This document shows positions 9,432 through 17,513 of a DNA stretch of 64,000 nucleotides, one piece after another (position 1 is the stretch's first letter; each line of letters starts with the position of its first letter). Origin of the DNA: an uncultured Brachyspira sp. (GTDB taxonomy: Bacteria; Spirochaetota; Brachyspiria; Brachyspirales; Brachyspiraceae); the NCBI RefSeq assembly GCF_944388875.1, contig NZ_CALXKQ010000006.1, positions 42,152-106,151 on the forward strand, in the 5' to 3' direction. A model generated the notes under the pieces. That model was not told the DNA's origin, did no database searches, and was given only the letters and a program-made list of their open reading frames with translations. The position numbers and the translations under genes were made by a program.

Positions 9432-9764
9432 ATGGAAAAAAACAAATTAAAAGAAAAATATATGGAAGATACAGGATTTGCTTATACAATGTCATTAATA
9501 TCTGGAAAGTATAAAATGATTATATTATATATATTATCAGAGCTTAAAGTTGTAAGATATAATGAACTAAAAAGAATAATATCCAATATATCTCATAAAA
9601 CATTGAGCTTATCTCTAAAAGAATTAGAAAAAGATGATTTAATATCAAGAAAAGAGTATCCTCAAATACCTCCAAAAGTGGAATACAGCTTATCTAAACG
9701 AGGTAAATCTCTTATACCTATATTAGATGCTATATGTATTTGGGGCGAAAAGAATAAAAAATAA
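9432..9764 (+). CDS. HxlR-family transcriptional regulator
   Basis: This 110-residue winged-helix protein carries the HxlR signature: LISGKYKMIILYIL, RYNELKRIISNISHKTLSLSL, LEKDDLISRKEYPQIPPKVEYSLSKRG (split here for length), and a C-terminal dimerisation helix. Redox-sensing HxlR members use an N-terminal cysteine. Here the N-terminus has none, and the only cysteine is near the C-terminus (DAICIW), so sensing must differ. It probably represses the divergent flavodoxin-like oxidoreductase and itself. AGGAG lies about nine bases before the ATG. Confidence 0.85.
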   Translation: MEKNKLKEKYMEDTGFAYTMSLISGKYKMIILYILSELKVVRYNELKRIISNISHKTLSLSLKELEKDDLISRKEYPQIPPKVEYSLSKRGKSLIPILDAICIWGEKNKK

Positions 9765-9769
9765 TTTTT

Positions 9770-10300
9770 CTATTTTTTACTGTTTCTAATAAATTTTCTT
9801 ATGTTTCTAAAAAAATCAGATTTGCCGTTTTCATCTATTAGAACGTATTTTAGCATAAATCTCAAATAAGGATGATAAACATATAAAGTTTCTTTTATAG
9901 TCATTTTAGTTCTATTATCATCAGCATCTTCTAATACATAAGTCCATAAAACAGTAAATTCATTTTCCATTTTTACTATTGATATTTCGCTGTTTTCAAT
10001 GCTTCTAACCTCTACGAATTCCTGATATGTCCTTCTGTTAGTATAAGTCTGCATTACTTTTAATTTATTTCCATCCAATCTTTGAGTATTAACTATAGAT
10101 ATATATTTAAGCCATATAGGATAATTATCATAATCTTTAAGAAGGCTGTATAATTCATTTCTTTGTATATCTAATATTTCAGTTTTCTCTTTAGAAAAAG
10201 CAGGCGGCATTCTTTTGCCTATTGATGTAGGCAGTAATATCATAATACCCATTAAAAATAACGGTAAGATTATAAATATTGGAACTAAATAAAATAGCAT
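9770..10300 (-). CDS. Membrane-anchored SRPBCC (START-like) protein
   Basis: This 176-residue protein has one N-terminal transmembrane helix (LFYLVPIFIILPLFLMGIMI). A START-like helix-grip domain follows: EILDIQRNELYSLLKDYDNYPIWLKY, then beta strands TYTNRRTYQEFVEV and FTVLWTYVLED, then a long C-terminal helix rich in basic residues. SRPBCC proteins bind hydrophobic ligands, but the ligand is unknown. It follows the AI-2E-type permease gene with only a two-base gap, so the two are almost certainly cotranscribed. AAAGGA precedes the start. Confidence 0.7.
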   Translation of the reverse strand: MLFYLVPIFIILPLFLMGIMILLPTSIGKRMPPAFSKEKTEILDIQRNELYSLLKDYDNYPIWLKYISIVNTQRLDGNKLKVMQTYTNRRTYQEFVEVRSIENSEISIVKMENEFTVLWTYVLEDADDNRTKMTIKETLYVYHPYLRFMLKYVLIDENGKSDFFRNIRKFIRNSKK

Positions 10301-10302
10301 TT

Positions 10303-11622
10303 CTATTGTCCTTTTTTAATTAAAGTGTAGAATTTAGAATTATAATATTTATAGAAAAAGTTTCTGGATATAATAAGTATTATACCGCAGAATGGAACTG
10401 CAAATAATACTCCAAGAAGTCCGAATAATACTCCCCCTATAATAGTACTGAACATTACTGCTATAGGATGTATCTGAACAGATTTTCCTAATATTTTAGG
10501 AGCCATTAATCCTGAATCAAGTATTTGTATAACTCCATATATTATTCCCATCTTTAATGCTCCATGCCACCATATAGGTTCTGTTATAATACCTACGAAT
10601 ACCGCAGCCAAAAATGCTATGAAAGGTCCTATAAAAGGTATATAGTTTAAAAGTCCTCTAAGTAATGCCAGCATAAAAGCATATTTTGTTGATGTTATGG
10701 ACAATAATATATAGCTTATTATAAAAAATGATACAGCAAGTATTGTCATGCCTCTTATATAGCTGTTAATTATATCATTTGATTTAATTATTATATTGCT
10801 TATTGATGTCTGCCATCTCATAGGAAGAAGCCTAATGATTTTAGATTTTATATTCTGAAAATCAAGCATCAAATAAAAGGTAACAAATGGAAGTATAACA
10901 AAATATGAAAATATTATACTGAATATTTTTGTGATGCTGTTTATATTTTGAAATCTTAAATCTGTAACTCTTTTATATATCAAAGTTAGCATGCCGTTGC
11001 TTCCAAATAAGAAGTCTTTTATAGAGTCAGCATCTATTGCCATGTCTATATCAAAACTTTTTCCTACGGTTCTATTCAATCTTTCAGATAAATATATCAG
11101 CAATGAAGAAATAGAATTATATATTTTATCAACATACTGAGGTAAATTTCTTAATATAATATCCATCTCTTCAATAGTTCTAGGCAGAATAAACATAAAA
11201 AATATTATAGCAAATATTACTAATGGTATGAATATTAATAAAACCCCTATTATTCTAGGTATCTTTTTTTCCATTTTTGTAATTAGAGGATCAAACATAT
11301 ATGCTAAGAACATACCCCATAAAAATGGAGCAACTAAATATCCAGCCTCTTTTATTATCCAAAGCATAAACAAAAAAGATATTAAGCATATCATTGTCTT
11401 AGCCCATATATATTTCCAAAATGGAATTATTGCAGCTGTCAAAATGATAAATAATATAATAGGATTAATAACATTCTTTATTAAATAGCAAAAGTAAAAA
11501 AAACCTGATGATACGGCTAATACTAATAGTATTTCACCACCATTTATTAATATTTTATTATGATTGAGTATATGTCCATTTTTATCTTTTTTGAAGAAGC
11601 TTTTATCATTGTTATTTATCAT
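10303..11622 (-). CDS. AI-2E/PerM-family transporter
   Basis: This 439-residue polytopic protein belongs to the AI-2E transporter (PerM/YdiK) family: paired N-terminal helices, APFLWGMFLAYMFDPLI, a large soluble segment (about residues 145-230), and the diagnostic C-terminal LLRGLLNYIPFIGPFIAF and HPIAVMFSTIIGGVLFGLLG. Members have been linked to autoinducer-2 export or Na+/H+ exchange, so the substrate is open. The N-terminal 25 residues are polar and basic. It is the promoter-proximal gene of a two-gene operon with the SRPBCC protein. Confidence 0.85.
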   Translation of the reverse strand: MINNNDKSFFKKDKNGHILNHNKILINGGEILLVLAVSSGFFYFCYLIKNVINPIILFIILTAAIIPFWKYIWAKTMICLISFLFMLWIIKEAGYLVAPFLWGMFLAYMFDPLITKMEKKIPRIIGVLLIFIPLVIFAIIFFMFILPRTIEEMDIILRNLPQYVDKIYNSISSLLIYLSERLNRTVGKSFDIDMAIDADSIKDFLFGSNGMLTLIYKRVTDLRFQNINSITKIFSIIFSYFVILPFVTFYLMLDFQNIKSKIIRLLPMRWQTSISNIIIKSNDIINSYIRGMTILAVSFFIISYILLSITSTKYAFMLALLRGLLNYIPFIGPFIAFLAAVFVGIITEPIWWHGALKMGIIYGVIQILDSGLMAPKILGKSVQIHPIAVMFSTIIGGVLFGLLGVLFAVPFCGIILIISRNFFYKYYNSKFYTLIKKGQ

Positions 11623-11730
11623 ATTACATTATCCCATTAACAGCTTTTAATAATACAGCAGAAATCTATTTTTTACAATATTTCATAAAAATAAAAATTA
11701 TAAAAAATATTGTTTTTAATAAAAAAATAC

Positions 11731-11759
11731 TTGATATTTTTTTTATAGTATGTTATATT
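11731..11759 (+). promoter_or_regulatory. Promoter for the tRNA pair
   Basis: TTGATA at 11731-11736 and TATATT at 11754-11759 are separated by 17 bases and end 26 bases before the first tRNA. Confidence 0.6.
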
Positions 11760-11785
11760 CTAGTTCATATCGTTGATGATTAAAA

Positions 11786-11859
11786 GGGCCTGTAGCTCAG
11801 ATGGCTAGAGCGTTCGACTGATAATCGAAAGGTCGGTGGTTCAATTCCTCCCAGGCCCA
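11786..11859 (+). tRNA. tRNA-Ile (anticodon GAT)
   Basis: A 74-base cloverleaf. Acceptor stem GGGCCTG pairs with CAGGCCC; the D-arm is TAGCTCAGATGGCTAGAGC. The anticodon stem TTCGA/TCGAA encloses loop CTGATAA (anticodon GAT), and the T-loop is TTCAATT. CCA is not encoded. Confidence 0.95.
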
Positions 11860-11885
11860 CACGCTCAGGTCTTAAAAATCAATAC

Positions 11886-11959
11886 GGGGGTTTAGCTCAG
11901 CTTGGGAGAGCGACTGCCTTGCACGCAGTAGGTCGTGGGTTCGATCCCCATAACCTCCA
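11886..11959 (+). tRNA. tRNA-Ala (anticodon TGC)
   Basis: A 74-base cloverleaf 26 bases after tRNA-Ile. Acceptor GGGGGTT pairs with AACCTCC with one G-U. The anticodon stem ACTGC/GCAGT encloses loop CTTGCAC (anticodon TGC), and the T-loop is TTCGATC. CCA is not encoded. The Ile-Ala pair is the usual rRNA-spacer pair, but no rRNA gene is in the window. Confidence 0.95.
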
Positions 11960-11970
11960 CATCTTTTATA

Positions 11971-12012
11971 AACGATTCTTAAATCTCAATATTTAAGGAT
12001 CGTTTTATTTTA
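11971..12012 (+). terminator. Intrinsic terminator of the tRNA pair
   Basis: AACGATTCTTAAAT and ATTTAAGGATCGTT form a 14-bp stem with one G-U pair and a 6-base loop, followed by TTATTTTATT. Confidence 0.85.
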
Positions 12013-12049
12013 TTAACTTTTAAATATTAAAAGTTAAAGGAGATTCTTA

Positions 12050-12394
12050 ATGATAAAAAAATTATTAATACCATTAATTATAATATCATTAATATTAACG
12101 CCTTTAAATACTATATATGCCCTAACTCAGGATGAAGAAACTTTTTTGGATGCTGCTGTATTCGGTGATGAAGATGTAATAAAAGATATACTTCAAAAAA
12201 ATATTAATATCAATATTCAAGATGATGTAGGAAATACTGCATTAATATTAGCATGCATGGAAGGACATATTCAGGTTGTAAAACTCTTAGTAGAAGCTAA
12301 TGCTGATAAATCTGTATTAAATAAACATGGAAATAATGCATTATTTTATGCAAAGCAAAAAAATTACTCTGATATAATAAAACTTATTGAATAA
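12050..12394 (+). CDS. Small exported ankyrin-repeat protein
   Basis: This is a 114-residue protein. A signal peptide covers about residues 1-24 (LLIPLIIISLILTPLNTIYA) with no lipobox cysteine. Two to three ankyrin repeats follow: DAAVFGDEDVIKDILQKNIN, GNTALILACMEGHIQVVKLL, and a shortened GNNALFYAKQKNYSDIIKL. Ankyrin repeats bind proteins; the partner is unknown. AAAGGAG precedes the start. It resembles the ankyrin lipoproteins at 38.7-41.5 kb in overall idea but is shorter and lacks the lipid anchor. Confidence 0.8.
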   Translation: MIKKLLIPLIIISLILTPLNTIYALTQDEETFLDAAVFGDEDVIKDILQKNININIQDDVGNTALILACMEGHIQVVKLLVEANADKSVLNKHGNNALFYAKQKNYSDIIKLIE

Positions 12395-12399
12395 TAAAA

Positions 12400-13224
12400 T
12401 TATTTTTTTGTATTTTCATCTATTATAATTATTATTTCGGCTTCTTTATTAACTTCATAATCATGTTCTGGATTTAAAACTATATTAGATTTATATTTAA
12501 TTCCTATAGAAATAATATTTTTTTCAAGCAATAAAATATAAATATTTTCAAAATTCATAGATTCATTATCAGGAAAATATTTTTTATAAGGAACCATAAT
12601 AATATCATTTCCATTTTTAGTAAGCAGATCATTAAATATATAAAGCAAATCCGAATTATTAGAAGCTGTAGCCATAAGCATTCCTATTAATTTACCGCTT
12701 ACTATAAAATCTCTTATATCATTAGAGTCTATTAGATTTCTATTTTCTATAGAACTCATTAAAGAAAGAATAGGAATATCATAGTGGTCTTTAACTATTC
12801 TTCTTATTATTAAAAGAATATTGATTGCTTTTATATCTGTTTCTAATGTTTCTGATATTAATACTATTTTACTTATTTTATTTTCAGCTATCTTTGATGC
12901 AATAAAATCCTTTTTTATTTCTGCATTTTCTATATCTTCATAATAAAGTTTTACTATTTTTTCCTTTTCTGTATATTGTGATATTTCTTTGATAATTTCA
13001 TTTTCTTTTTTGGTATCTAATATTAAAAGAACATTATGATCATACATTATTTTATCTGTCATATGAATAGTTGTATCTATGTTTTTAATATTATCTTCTT
13101 TTTGATAAAGAATTACTAACTTTTCTTTTTCTTTTATTTTATCATAATAGTTTGGTATTAGAAGGCTCTTTTTTGGTTTTATTACTTTATTAATTTCTGC
13201 TATTTCTTCATGAACTAAACCCAT
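12400..13224 (-). CDS. CASTOR/POLLUX-like channel, C-terminal half (frameshifted fragment)
   Basis: This 274-residue reading frame matches the C-terminal half of the intact paralog at 14212-15972: KPKKSLLIPNYYDKIKEK against SPLLIPNYDNFIKKENR, a second Rossmann-like segment with NILLIIRRIVKDHYDIPILSL, and RDFIVSGKLIGMLMATAS. It lacks the membrane and pore part, which lies in the overlapping upstream frame. Removing one A from the A9 run (+ strand T9 at 13236-13244) would join the two into a protein of about 590 residues reading KKREILMGLVHEE across the joint. It may be made only after slippage, or be dead. Confidence 0.7.
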   Translation of the reverse strand: MGLVHEEIAEINKVIKPKKSLLIPNYYDKIKEKEKLVILYQKEDNIKNIDTTIHMTDKIMYDHNVLLILDTKKENEIIKEISQYTEKEKIVKLYYEDIENAEIKKDFIASKIAENKISKIVLISETLETDIKAINILLIIRRIVKDHYDIPILSLMSSIENRNLIDSNDIRDFIVSGKLIGMLMATASNNSDLLYIFNDLLTKNGNDIIMVPYKKYFPDNESMNFENIYILLLEKNIISIGIKYKSNIVLNPEHDYEVNKEAEIIIIIDENTKK

Positions 13225-14182
13225 TAATATTTCTCTTTTTTTTTAAATATATAGAGGATAGTTCTTCAAATGTTTTATTTTGATTATTGTATTCTATCCT
13301 TATATCTATTCCGCTAACATCAAATAATTCTTCATAAATACTGCTTAATCCTGTATATGTTATACTTTGTCCTATTAATTTGTAAAGTATTTCATATTTA
13401 TAAATTATATGTATATCAAATAGCTCGCTGTCATTTATAGATGATATAATTTCTATACTTTCTTTTTTATTAACTAATATACATATATCTATTTTTTTTA
13501 TATGAGATGCAGATTTTAATATTTTTTTTAATGATAGTAATATTTTTAATGATTTAACATCATCATCATTAACTATTGTAACACTATGAGCTCTTTCTAT
13601 ATTAAGCATTTTTAAATTTTCAAATATGCTTGGATTTCCTTCTCTTATTACTATATTTGTTTTTTTATAATTAGGAAAGAATGATATTCTTTTTTTTATT
13701 TCATCTGGATTTGCTTCAGATAATAATACTATTTTTTTTGCTCTTCCTGATATAAACTCACTTATAATAGTTAAAGCTTCTTCTCCATATCCAAGTATGA
13801 TAGAATGATTTCTCTCCATTATGAAAGCATTTCCATTACTAAGATTTTTTATTCTCTCTTGCAATGAATTATTAATCATAGCAATTAATAAACCCCATCC
13901 GCATACACCAAAAAATGTTACTCCTAAAAAAATAATAACAACTCCATTGAAGCCTCTGTCAGCTTCAGCGGCTGATATATTACCTGTATCTATAAACTGC
14001 ATTAAACTATCCCAAAATGCTTCTAAAATTGGATAGTTAAAGAAGATTCTCATTAATACAGATATGATAAATAATGATATTACTATAATTAGTGTTAATA
14101 TCATTAATTGGTATAATAATCCTTTATTAAATACTCTGTCTATTTTATATTTTATATATTTTGATAATCTATCTATTAACAT
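13208..14182 (-). CDS. CASTOR/POLLUX-like ion channel, N-terminal half (frameshifted at A9)
   Basis: This 324-residue protein has TM1 (about residues 22-48) and a pore region FWDSLMQFIDTGNISAAE whose D-x-G-N resembles the plant CASTOR/DMI1 filter. TM2 contains GVCGWGLLIAMINN, and an RCK-like domain begins HSIILGYGEEALTII. The frame ends early (NGFSS) after the A9 tract, about 260 residues short of the intact paralog encoded just upstream. The tail domains lie in the overlapping frame at 12400-13224. Members are predicted cation channels gated by soluble RCK-like domains. Confidence 0.8.
   Translation of the reverse strand: MLIDRLSKYIKYKIDRVFNKGLLYQLMILTLIIVISLFIISVLMRIFFNYPILEAFWDSLMQFIDTGNISAAEADRGFNGVVIIFLGVTFFGVCGWGLLIAMINNSLQERIKNLSNGNAFIMERNHSIILGYGEEALTIISEFISGRAKKIVLLSEANPDEIKKRISFFPNYKKTNIVIREGNPSIFENLKMLNIERAHSVTIVNDDDVKSLKILLSLKKILKSASHIKKIDICILVNKKESIEIISSINDSELFDIHIIYKYEILYKLIGQSITYTGLSSIYEELFDVSGIDIRIEYNNQNKTFEELSSIYLKKKRNINGFSS
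13236..13244 (-). repeat. A9 homopolymer at a coding frameshift
   Basis: Nine T on the plus strand (nine A in the mRNA) sit at the point where the channel gene changes frame. Eight A would restore one reading frame matching the paralog. Confidence 0.8.
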
Positions 14183-14211
14183 AAAATCATTCCTATTGTA
14201 ATTAATATAAA

Positions 14212-15972
14212 TTAAAAAATTAATTCTTCATTTTCTTCTTCTAAAATATAATTGGTTATAATTATAATTTCATCCTTATTGTCTAATAAGCATTCATTAT
14301 TAGGATTTAAAATAACATCATTATATCTTTTTACCCCTATTATTACTATTTTTTTCTTTAATAAAGATAAATAAACATCCTGAAAAGTTTTAGATTCCTG
14401 AAAATAATCAGAATACGGAGACATTATTATATCTTTTCCATTTTTGCTTAAAAGACCGTAAAAAATATATAATATATTTGAACTCAATGAAGCCTGAGCC
14501 ATAAGCATGCCTATAAGTTTTCCGCTTACTATAAAATCTCTTACATCATCTGAATATATTAGATTTCTCTTTTGTATAGAATTAAGCAAAGATAATATTG
14601 CTATATTCAAATTTTCTTTCCTAATGATTTGCCTTATTATTAAAAGTATATTTATGCTTTTTACATCGGTAATATTATCCTCAGATATCAAAACTATTTT
14701 TGTTATTCCTTCTTTTTTCAATTTTTCAAGCATGAATTTATATTTGTTTTTTTGGGACTTTATTAAATCATAACTAATCATAGCTATATTATTATTTTCT
14801 ATATATTCTGAAATTTCTTTGATTATTTCATCATATCTTTTATCTTCGCATATTAGCAGAATATTATTTTTATATTTTATAATACTTGGTTTTATATCAG
14901 GGTATTCATTTATAGAATCATCATTATTATTTCTTGATAATATGACAAGTCTATTTTCTTTTTTTATAAAATTGTCATAATTTGGTATTAACAAAGGACT
15001 TCTATCTTCTTTAGTTATACCAAGAAGTATCATTCCCTTCTCAAGATATTTTAAAGCAGCATCTTCAAATTTACAATTATCAAAATTATGATCCGTTTCT
15101 ATATAAAATACATTTCCGTCATTAGAAAATAAATCCTCATATACATTGCTTAATCCTGTATAAATAATACTTTGTGCTATAAGTTTATAAAGAATTTCAT
15201 ATTTATAAATTATATGTATAACAAAGTTTTTTTCTTCAATAGATTTTATTATTTCAATAGTATCTTCTTCATGAACTAATACGCATATATTTATTTTTTT
15301 ATCAAGTTCTTCTTCTTCAATTATTTTTTTTAATGCGAGAAGTATATTTAATGATTCTGTATCATCATTATTTATTATTGATATGCTTGAAGATTTTGCT
15401 ATATTAAGGAGTTTAATATTTTCTATCCTGCTGGTATTTCCCTCTCTTATTATAACATTACTCTTTTTATAACCTTTTATGAAAGATACCCTCTTTCTTA
15501 TAACATCAACATTATGATCAGAAAGTATTATAATAGTTTTTACCTTTGCCATAATAAACTGCTCTACTATAGTTAAAGCCTCTTCTCCATATCCCAATAT
15601 AATAGCATGATTTTTTTCCATAATAAATGCATTGCCTTTGCTAAGATTATTAATTCTATCCTGTAAAGCTTTATTTATCATGGCTATAAGAGAACCCCAT
15701 CCGCATACACCGATAAAAGTAACCATTAAAAATGTTATCACTATACCAGTACTTCCTTCTACAGATGATATATTTCCAGTATCTATAAACTGCATTAAAC
15801 TATCCCAAAATGCATCTTTAGGAGGGTATTGGAAAAAAACTATTATAAATATTGAAACTATTAAAAGAAGTATTATTATAGCAAAAACTAAAAGCATTAA
15901 TTGATATAATAAGCCTTTATTAAGCATTCTGTCAATTAGATATTTAATGTATTTTGGTATATCTTTAATCAT
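14212..15972 (-). CDS. CASTOR/POLLUX-like ion channel, intact copy
   Basis: This is a 586-residue protein. TM1 spans about residues 20-48, the pore loop is FWDSLMQFIDTGNISSVE, and TM2 contains GVCGWGSLIAMINKALQ. Two RCK/TrkA-like Rossmann segments follow, at HAIILGYGEEALTIVEQF and ILLICEDKRYDEIIKEI, then a C-terminal beta domain. The order matches the CASTOR/POLLUX family, known in plants as nuclear-envelope cation channels for symbiosis signalling. Bacterial homologues are poorly studied. It is probably cotranscribed with the broken paralog 29 bases downstream. Ion selectivity is not predictable from the sequence. Confidence 0.8.
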   Translation of the reverse strand: MIKDIPKYIKYLIDRMLNKGLLYQLMLLVFAIIILLLIVSIFIIVFFQYPPKDAFWDSLMQFIDTGNISSVEGSTGIVITFLMVTFIGVCGWGSLIAMINKALQDRINNLSKGNAFIMEKNHAIILGYGEEALTIVEQFIMAKVKTIIILSDHNVDVIRKRVSFIKGYKKSNVIIREGNTSRIENIKLLNIAKSSSISIINNDDTESLNILLALKKIIEEEELDKKINICVLVHEEDTIEIIKSIEEKNFVIHIIYKYEILYKLIAQSIIYTGLSNVYEDLFSNDGNVFYIETDHNFDNCKFEDAALKYLEKGMILLGITKEDRSPLLIPNYDNFIKKENRLVILSRNNNDDSINEYPDIKPSIIKYKNNILLICEDKRYDEIIKEISEYIENNNIAMISYDLIKSQKNKYKFMLEKLKKEGITKIVLISEDNITDVKSINILLIIRQIIRKENLNIAILSLLNSIQKRNLIYSDDVRDFIVSGKLIGMLMAQASLSSNILYIFYGLLSKNGKDIIMSPYSDYFQESKTFQDVYLSLLKKKIVIIGVKRYNDVILNPNNECLLDNKDEIIIITNYILEEENEELIF

Positions 15973-16045
15973 ATTTCAATTCTAGTATTAATTTATATAT
16001 AAAAATTATACTAAAGTATGTAAAAAATTTCAAAATAAATTTTAT

Positions 16046-16081
16046 AAAAAAGGTGCAAACCTAAAGAAGATTTACACCTTT
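16046..16081 (-). terminator. Intrinsic terminator of the oad operon
   Basis: On the minus strand AAAGGTGTAAA and TTTGCACCTTT form an 11-bp stem (one G-U/mismatch) followed by a T-run, 25 bases past the oadB stop. Confidence 0.85.
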
Positions 16082-16105
16082 AATATTTGATAAATAATTC
16101 AACTA

Positions 16106-17482
16106 TTAACCAAGTATAGCCAAAAGAACTCCTGCGGCAACCGCTGATCCAATAACACCAGCAACATTAGGACCCATAGCATGCATGAGTAAGAAGTTGT
16201 GAGGATTAGATTCCTGCCCTACTTTATTGGCAACTCTTGCAGACATAGGAACAGCAGATACACCAGCAGCACCAATAAGAGGATTAATTTTATCTTTACT
16301 AACTAAATTCATAAATTTAGCAAGAAGAACTCCTCCTGCTGTACCCATAGAGAAAGCAATTAAACCTAAAACTAATATACCAATAGTTTCAAAACGTAAA
16401 AACTTATCTGCAGCTAATTTACTTCCAACTGATAATCCTAGCATTATTGTAACTATATTAATCAATTCATTTTGAGCAGTTTTAGAAAGTCTGTCAGTAA
16501 CACCAGATTCTTTAATTAAATTACCAAACATTAATGCACCTATAAGCGGAGCAGCATCAGGTAAAAGCAAGGCAACTAGTATAATAACAGAAAGAGGGAA
16601 AATAATTTTTTCTCTTTTACTAACAGGGCGTAACTGTTTCATTTCAATTTTTCTTTCTTTTTCAGTAGTAAGCCATTTCATAATAGGAGGCTGAATAATA
16701 GGAACTAAAGCCATATATGAATAAGCCGCAACAGCAATAGCACCTAATAGATGAGGCGATAATCTTGAAGCTGTGAATATAGCTGTAGGACCGTCAGCAC
16801 CTCCTATAATACCTATAGAAGCAGCATCTTTTAATGTAAAAGAAATTACAGGTACATAAGCTGATATGAGCATTGCACCTAATAATGTTCCAAATATACC
16901 TATCTGAGCAGCAGCACCTAATAAAGCTGTTTTAGGATTAGCAATAAGAGGTCCGAAATCTGTCATTGCACCAACACCTATAAATATAAATAATGGGAAT
17001 AAACCAGATTCAATACCAAAATTATATATCTGTCCTAAAAAACCTCCGCTGCTTAAAGTAACTGGTATACCATTAATAACTTCTACAACAGGCAATGCAG
17101 CAATATTGGCTATTGGAATATTTGCAAGTATTCCTCCCATACCTATAGGAATTAAAAGCAAAGGTTCAAATCCTTTAGAAATAGCCAGATAAACTAAAAG
17201 CAAGCCAACACAAATCATTATAATATTTTGCCATAGAGGAACTGTTTTAACTTTTATGTCGTTTAATTTAGTTTGATATTTTTCTTGTTTGCTTTTTTCA
17301 GCTTTAGCCTGAGCTTCTGCTATCTCTTGTTCACTTCTAGGAAAAAGTCCTCCAAAAGCAGTATTTCTCGCTAAAGAAATAAGCGAATCTTTTATATTAA
17401 GCGGCTTATCTGCACTTTCCTGAGGCAGTACAATTGATGCTGTCATAAAGATAAGTGCAAATACTAAAAATACTTTTCTCAT
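16106..17482 (-). CDS. oadB: Na+-translocating decarboxylase beta subunit (OadB-type)
   Basis: This 458-residue polytopic protein closely follows the OadB/GcdB/MmdB family: [49 protein letters not shown], and the C-terminal [20 protein letters not shown]. These include the buried Asp residues (TDFGP, GADGPT) used for Na+ passage. Residues 1-20 look like a signal peptide and are followed by a charged stretch before TM1, longer than the classic subunit. It decarboxylates carboxybiotin and exports Na+. It is the third gene of oadG-oadA-oadB. Confidence 0.93.
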   Translation of the reverse strand: MRKVFLVFALIFMTASIVLPQESADKPLNIKDSLISLARNTAFGGLFPRSEQEIAEAQAKAEKSKQEKYQTKLNDIKVKTVPLWQNIIMICVGLLLVYLAISKGFEPLLLIPIGMGGILANIPIANIAALPVVEVINGIPVTLSSGGFLGQIYNFGIESGLFPLFIFIGVGAMTDFGPLIANPKTALLGAAAQIGIFGTLLGAMLISAYVPVISFTLKDAASIGIIGGADGPTAIFTASRLSPHLLGAIAVAAYSYMALVPIIQPPIMKWLTTEKERKIEMKQLRPVSKREKIIFPLSVIILVALLLPDAAPLIGALMFGNLIKESGVTDRLSKTAQNELINIVTIMLGLSVGSKLAADKFLRFETIGILVLGLIAFSMGTAGGVLLAKFMNLVSKDKINPLIGAAGVSAVPMSARVANKVGQESNPHNFLLMHAMGPNVAGVIGSAVAAGVLLAILG

Positions 17483-17513
17483 TCTTTTATCTCCTTAAAA
17501 CCAGCATCATCTA

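Noticed and set aside
11760..11970. Part of an rRNA operon around the tRNA pair
   Set aside because: No 16S or 23S sequence is present on either side, and the pair is closed by its own terminator before an ankyrin gene.
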